Origin: Promethearchaeota archaeon
Lineage (GTDB): Archaea > Asgardarchaeota > Lokiarchaeia > Sigynarchaeales > SOKP01
Assembly (NCBI GenBank): GCA_019057775.1
Contig: JAHLWT010000173.1
Location: 1 to 8,367, forward strand
Direction: 5' to 3'
Length of the DNA: 8,367 bases
The notes under the pieces were generated by a model, which ran no database searches, was not told where the DNA came from, and saw nothing but the letters and a program-made list of their open reading frames with translations. The position numbers and the translations under genes are program-made. Below are positions 6,777 through 8,367 of the stretch, piece after piece; the first letter of the stretch is position 1, and every line of letters starts with the position of its first letter.

Positions 6777-7025
6777 TTACATAAAAAAAATATTTCTTAT
6801 AATCACCCCCTGTTGTTCAGTTGCAGTGCATTCACAAACTAGCTCCAATTTTTCCTTTATCGCTAGTAGTACTTGATTTGCCTCACCTATGTTGATTATG
6901 TCTGATTTCTTTGCCGGTCTTCCTTTTTGTCCTCCAATTTTTCTATATAAATAAGTAGATTTACTTCTAATGCCTCTCATATCAAAGTTAGTGTTTAACT
7001 GCTTTATCCTTTTCCCCCATTTCAT
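6777..7025 (-). CDS. Doubtful 82-codon ORF, unknown; possibly a gene fragment
   Basis: The frame encodes a small basic protein: a charged N-terminus (MKWGKRIKQLN), a short patch GGQKGRPAKKSD (about 31-42), and a helical-looking C-terminal part. I do not recognise it. The stretch RIKQLNTNFDMRG faintly recalls the 'L-P-FD-R-YG' pattern of OST-HTH/LOTUS RNA-binding domains, and GRP-K also occurs in DNA-binding tails; neither is strong enough to assign. No ribosome binding site precedes the ATG. The open frame continues seven codons further upstream to a TAG at 7047-7049, so it may be the end of a longer, decayed gene. It lies between the regulator and the binding-protein gene on the same strand. 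The region could instead be simply the leader of the importer operon. Confidence 0.25.
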   Translation of the reverse strand: MKWGKRIKQLNTNFDMRGIRSKSTYLYRKIGGQKGRPAKKSDIINIGEANQVLLAIKEKLELVCECTATEQQGVIIRNIFFM

Positions 7026-7102
7026 CCAGGCCGAAGTACTATCTTTCTATTTATTTATGTAAAAGAAAAGATTCAATATGTTCATCGTTGGTGAGCTTAA
7101 TG

Positions 7103-7783
7103 TTATTCTAAAGATACTCTAATATTCCTAATATGTTTGCTCATCAATTCTTTCGCTTTTTCGGCATCTCGTTGTTTAATTGCCTTGACCAAATCCTTAG
7201 TAGTTTCAATGGTATTTTCCCTGGTATCTTCGGATATTTCAATAATCTTCTGAGTTTCTTTATACAGCATTTCTACTATAATTTTCATTAATCCATTCAT
7301 GATGGGATTATGGGTTGCTTTAGCTATGGTTAAATGAAATTGCAAATCTTTAACGAAAAAGGTATTTGTATCCTTAGAATTACAAATTTCATTAAAAACC
7401 CTTTCAATTACATCGATTTCTTCCTGGCTTGCATTTGCAGCTGCTAATCGAGCAAACTCACCTTCTAACATAATTCTTGCTTCCATGAGATAATCTAAAG
7501 AATAATTAGAGAATTCCGAAAAAAAATTAACGATTTCATCATATTGGGTAGCTATCTCTAAAACATAGGTTCCTTTCCCTTGAATTACCTCGAGATAACC
7601 AGAAAACGACAGTGCTTTAATCGCTTCTCGAACCGAAGCTCGACTAATTCCTAAAAGAGAAGCCAACTCTCTTTCGGAAGGCAGTTTTTCTCCGGGTTTT
7701 AAAATACCCTTTTTTATTTGGTTTTTTATCTGTTGAACAATTACTTCTAAAGTAGATTCCTTTTTTATTATTTCGAAACTCAT
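7103..7783 (-). CDS. GntR-family transcriptional regulator, FCD (FadR) subgroup
   Basis: A 226-residue DNA-binding regulator. Residues 10-75 form the winged helix-turn-helix, with the family pattern LPSERELASLLGISRASVRE (35-54) followed by the wing VIQGKGTYV. Residues about 85-222 form the all-helical FCD effector domain. The FCD metal-site residues D146 and H150 (DLQFH) and H217 (SKHI) are present. The remaining usual histidine, expected in the helix before DLVKAI, appears to be T195, so the effector pocket may be altered or metal-free. The start is backed by AGGTGG seven nt upstream. It is encoded upstream of and co-directional with the DUF3798 importer genes, making it the likely local regulator. 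A GGT-ATG-ACC operator-like site upstream suggests autoregulation. FCD regulators typically answer to organic acids or related metabolites; the ligand here is unknown. Confidence 0.94.
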   Translation of the reverse strand: MSFEIIKKESTLEVIVQQIKNQIKKGILKPGEKLPSERELASLLGISRASVREAIKALSFSGYLEVIQGKGTYVLEIATQYDEIVNFFSEFSNYSLDYLMEARIMLEGEFARLAAANASQEEIDVIERVFNEICNSKDTNTFFVKDLQFHLTIAKATHNPIMNGLMKIIVEMLYKETQKIIEISEDTRENTIETTKDLVKAIKQRDAEKAKELMSKHIRNIRVSLE

Positions 7784-7830
7784 TTTAAAACCACCTGTAG
7801 TATATTAATTTTATTATGAGGTATGTTATC

Positions 7831-7846
7831 TTGTGGTATGACCTCT
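7831..7846. promoter_or_regulatory. Candidate FadR/GntR operator upstream of the regulator gene
   Basis: GGTATGACC (7835-7843) fits the GGT-N3-ACC core typical of FCD-type GntR regulators (FadR, LldR and PdhR sites share a GT-N3-AC centre). It lies about 50-60 nt upstream of the gntR start codon, where it could act in autoregulation. An outer GAGGT (7818-7822) pairs with ACCTC (7841-7845), and GGTATG occurs twice, at 7820-7825 and 7835-7840. I found no second GGT-N3-ACC match in the short leaders of the DUF3798 or peptidase genes, so control of the transporter by this site would have to be by read-through from the gntR promoter. Confidence 0.4.
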
Positions 7847-8203
7847 TACCTGTCTAATACTTTATCATTTTTTTTTAAATTTGTAAAGAATTTATTTTAA
7901 AAATATCCGTAAAGGAACGTTCCCTGTCGTATATGTCCTCTGAAGGAGCAATGATTAATCCGACTGGTTAATGGGAGATTTTAAAGGAAAGTTAAAAATA
8001 GGAAAATTGAGGGCAGGAAAGCCTTGTAAAATAGAGGTTTTAAAGGTGGGTTGCGTATTTTCGATTATACGGGCGAATTTTGCCTCAACCTATACTTTTA
8101 CCCTCGCAAAATGAGTGTTTTTTAGACTATTTTCACTCTCTCAAAATCCAAAAATGGCTTCCTGTAAGGGTTATATAGTTTCGGGGAGGTCAAAAAAGGC
8201 TAA

Positions 8204-8229
8204 AAAAAACGTCGTAATTGCCGTTTTTT
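8204..8229 (-). terminator. Weak terminator-like inverted repeat after the right-edge gene
   Basis: On the minus strand AAAAAACG, a 10-nt loop and CGTTTTTTTT form an 8-bp, A:T-rich stem ending in a run of eight T. It begins about 70 nt beyond the stop codon at 8300-8302. The shape is that of an intrinsic terminator, but only two G:C pairs stabilise it. It could also work on the plus strand, where six T follow. Confidence 0.3.
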
Positions 8230-8299
8230 CGAAAATTGAAGTGCGTTAAAAGGGCATTCCTGAAGGGGGTCTAAAAGCCACCTTGCTTTTTCTTTCCCG

Positions 8300-8367
8300 T
8301 CAATCAAAAAGGAGGATATCTTTTCTTTGGCTGGATAGATTTTTTAATTCTTCACTAAAGCCTGACT
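8300..8367 (-). CDS. C-terminal end of an unidentified gene (runs off the right edge)
   Basis: One minus-strand frame is open from the window edge to a TGA at 8300-8302 and encodes SGFSEELKNLSSQRKDILLF plus a final D. A 'GF-EEL-------I-L-D' ending is seen in some AAA-type ATPases with a C-terminal DUF234 or nuclease-like domain and in some restriction-type endonucleases, so I suspect one of these. Twenty-one codons are too few to decide, and chance reading cannot be ruled out. It would be transcribed toward the gntR gene but is separated from it by about 520 nt. Confidence 0.38.
   Translation of the reverse strand, partial: SGFSEELKNLSSQRKDILLFD

Larger units (their letters stand above)
7784..8299. 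other. Gene-free stretch of about 520 bases upstream of the regulator
   Basis: I see no coding region in any frame here. The half nearest the regulator is AT-rich with a T9 run near 7868-7876 and holds the candidate operator. GGAACGTTCC at 7914-7923 is a 10-bp palindrome. Further out are inverted repeats: ATTTTGC (8077-8083) with GCAAAAT (8106-8112), and AAAAAACG (8204-8211) with CGTTTTTT (8222-8229) around a 10-nt loop. The last lies 70-100 nt after the stop of the right-edge gene and could act as its terminator, though the stem is nearly all A:T. An imperfect direct repeat (8091-8112 and 8126-8147) is also present. No tRNA, rRNA or riboswitch that I recognise is present. Confidence 0.5.

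Noticed and set aside
7914..7923. GGAACGTTCC as a LexA (SOS) box
   Set aside because: Firmicute LexA boxes have GAAC-N4-GTTC spacing; here the half-sites abut, so it is noted only as a palindrome.

Overview
The window reads as chromosomal DNA of a low-GC, probably clostridial, strict anaerobe. This rests on AT-rich intergenic regions, strong purine-rich ribosome binding sites, a DUF3798-type binding protein (a family I associate mainly with Clostridia), and the first codons of what looks like an aldehyde:ferredoxin oxidoreductase, an oxygen-sensitive tungsten enzyme family. I cannot name the species. Every gene I can support lies on the minus strand, so transcription runs from high to low coordinates.

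In transcription order: (1) at the right edge, 8300-8367, the last 21 codons of an unidentified gene; (2) about 520 bases without a gene (7784-8299), holding a candidate GntR operator, a 10-bp palindrome and several inverted and imperfect direct repeats; (3) a GntR/FCD-family regulator (7103-7783); (4) a doubtful 82-codon ORF (6777-7025); (5) a secreted DUF3798 protein (5590-6726); (6) a 15-bp hairpin (5523-5560); (7) a tandem-domain ABC ATPase (3887-5494) and two permeases (2836-3885, 1523-2836), packed with 1-nt spacing or 1-nt overlap; (8) a 184-nt gap with what may be a decayed gene; (9) an M24 Xaa-Pro-type peptidase (238-1338); (10) a 152-nt gap with a close direct repeat; (11) at the left edge, the first 28 codons of the AOR-like gene (1-85).

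Items 5-7 make a complete ABC importer of the simple-sugar/nucleoside permease architecture (one double ATPase, two BPD_transp_2-type permeases). The usual BMP or sugar-binding protein is replaced by a DUF3798 protein. The importer's substrate is unknown. The GntR protein is the natural candidate regulator. A downstream proline-peptidase and an aldehyde oxidoreductase would fit an amino-acid or peptide fermentation setting, but that link is inference from position only.

The most noteworthy points are the orphan DUF3798 importer itself; a G8 tract at the end of the first permease gene that also serves as ribosome binding site for the second, where one extra G or a -1 frameshift would fuse the two permeases; the hairpin that probably sets the binding protein to transporter ratio; and the possible gene remnant at 1389-1532.
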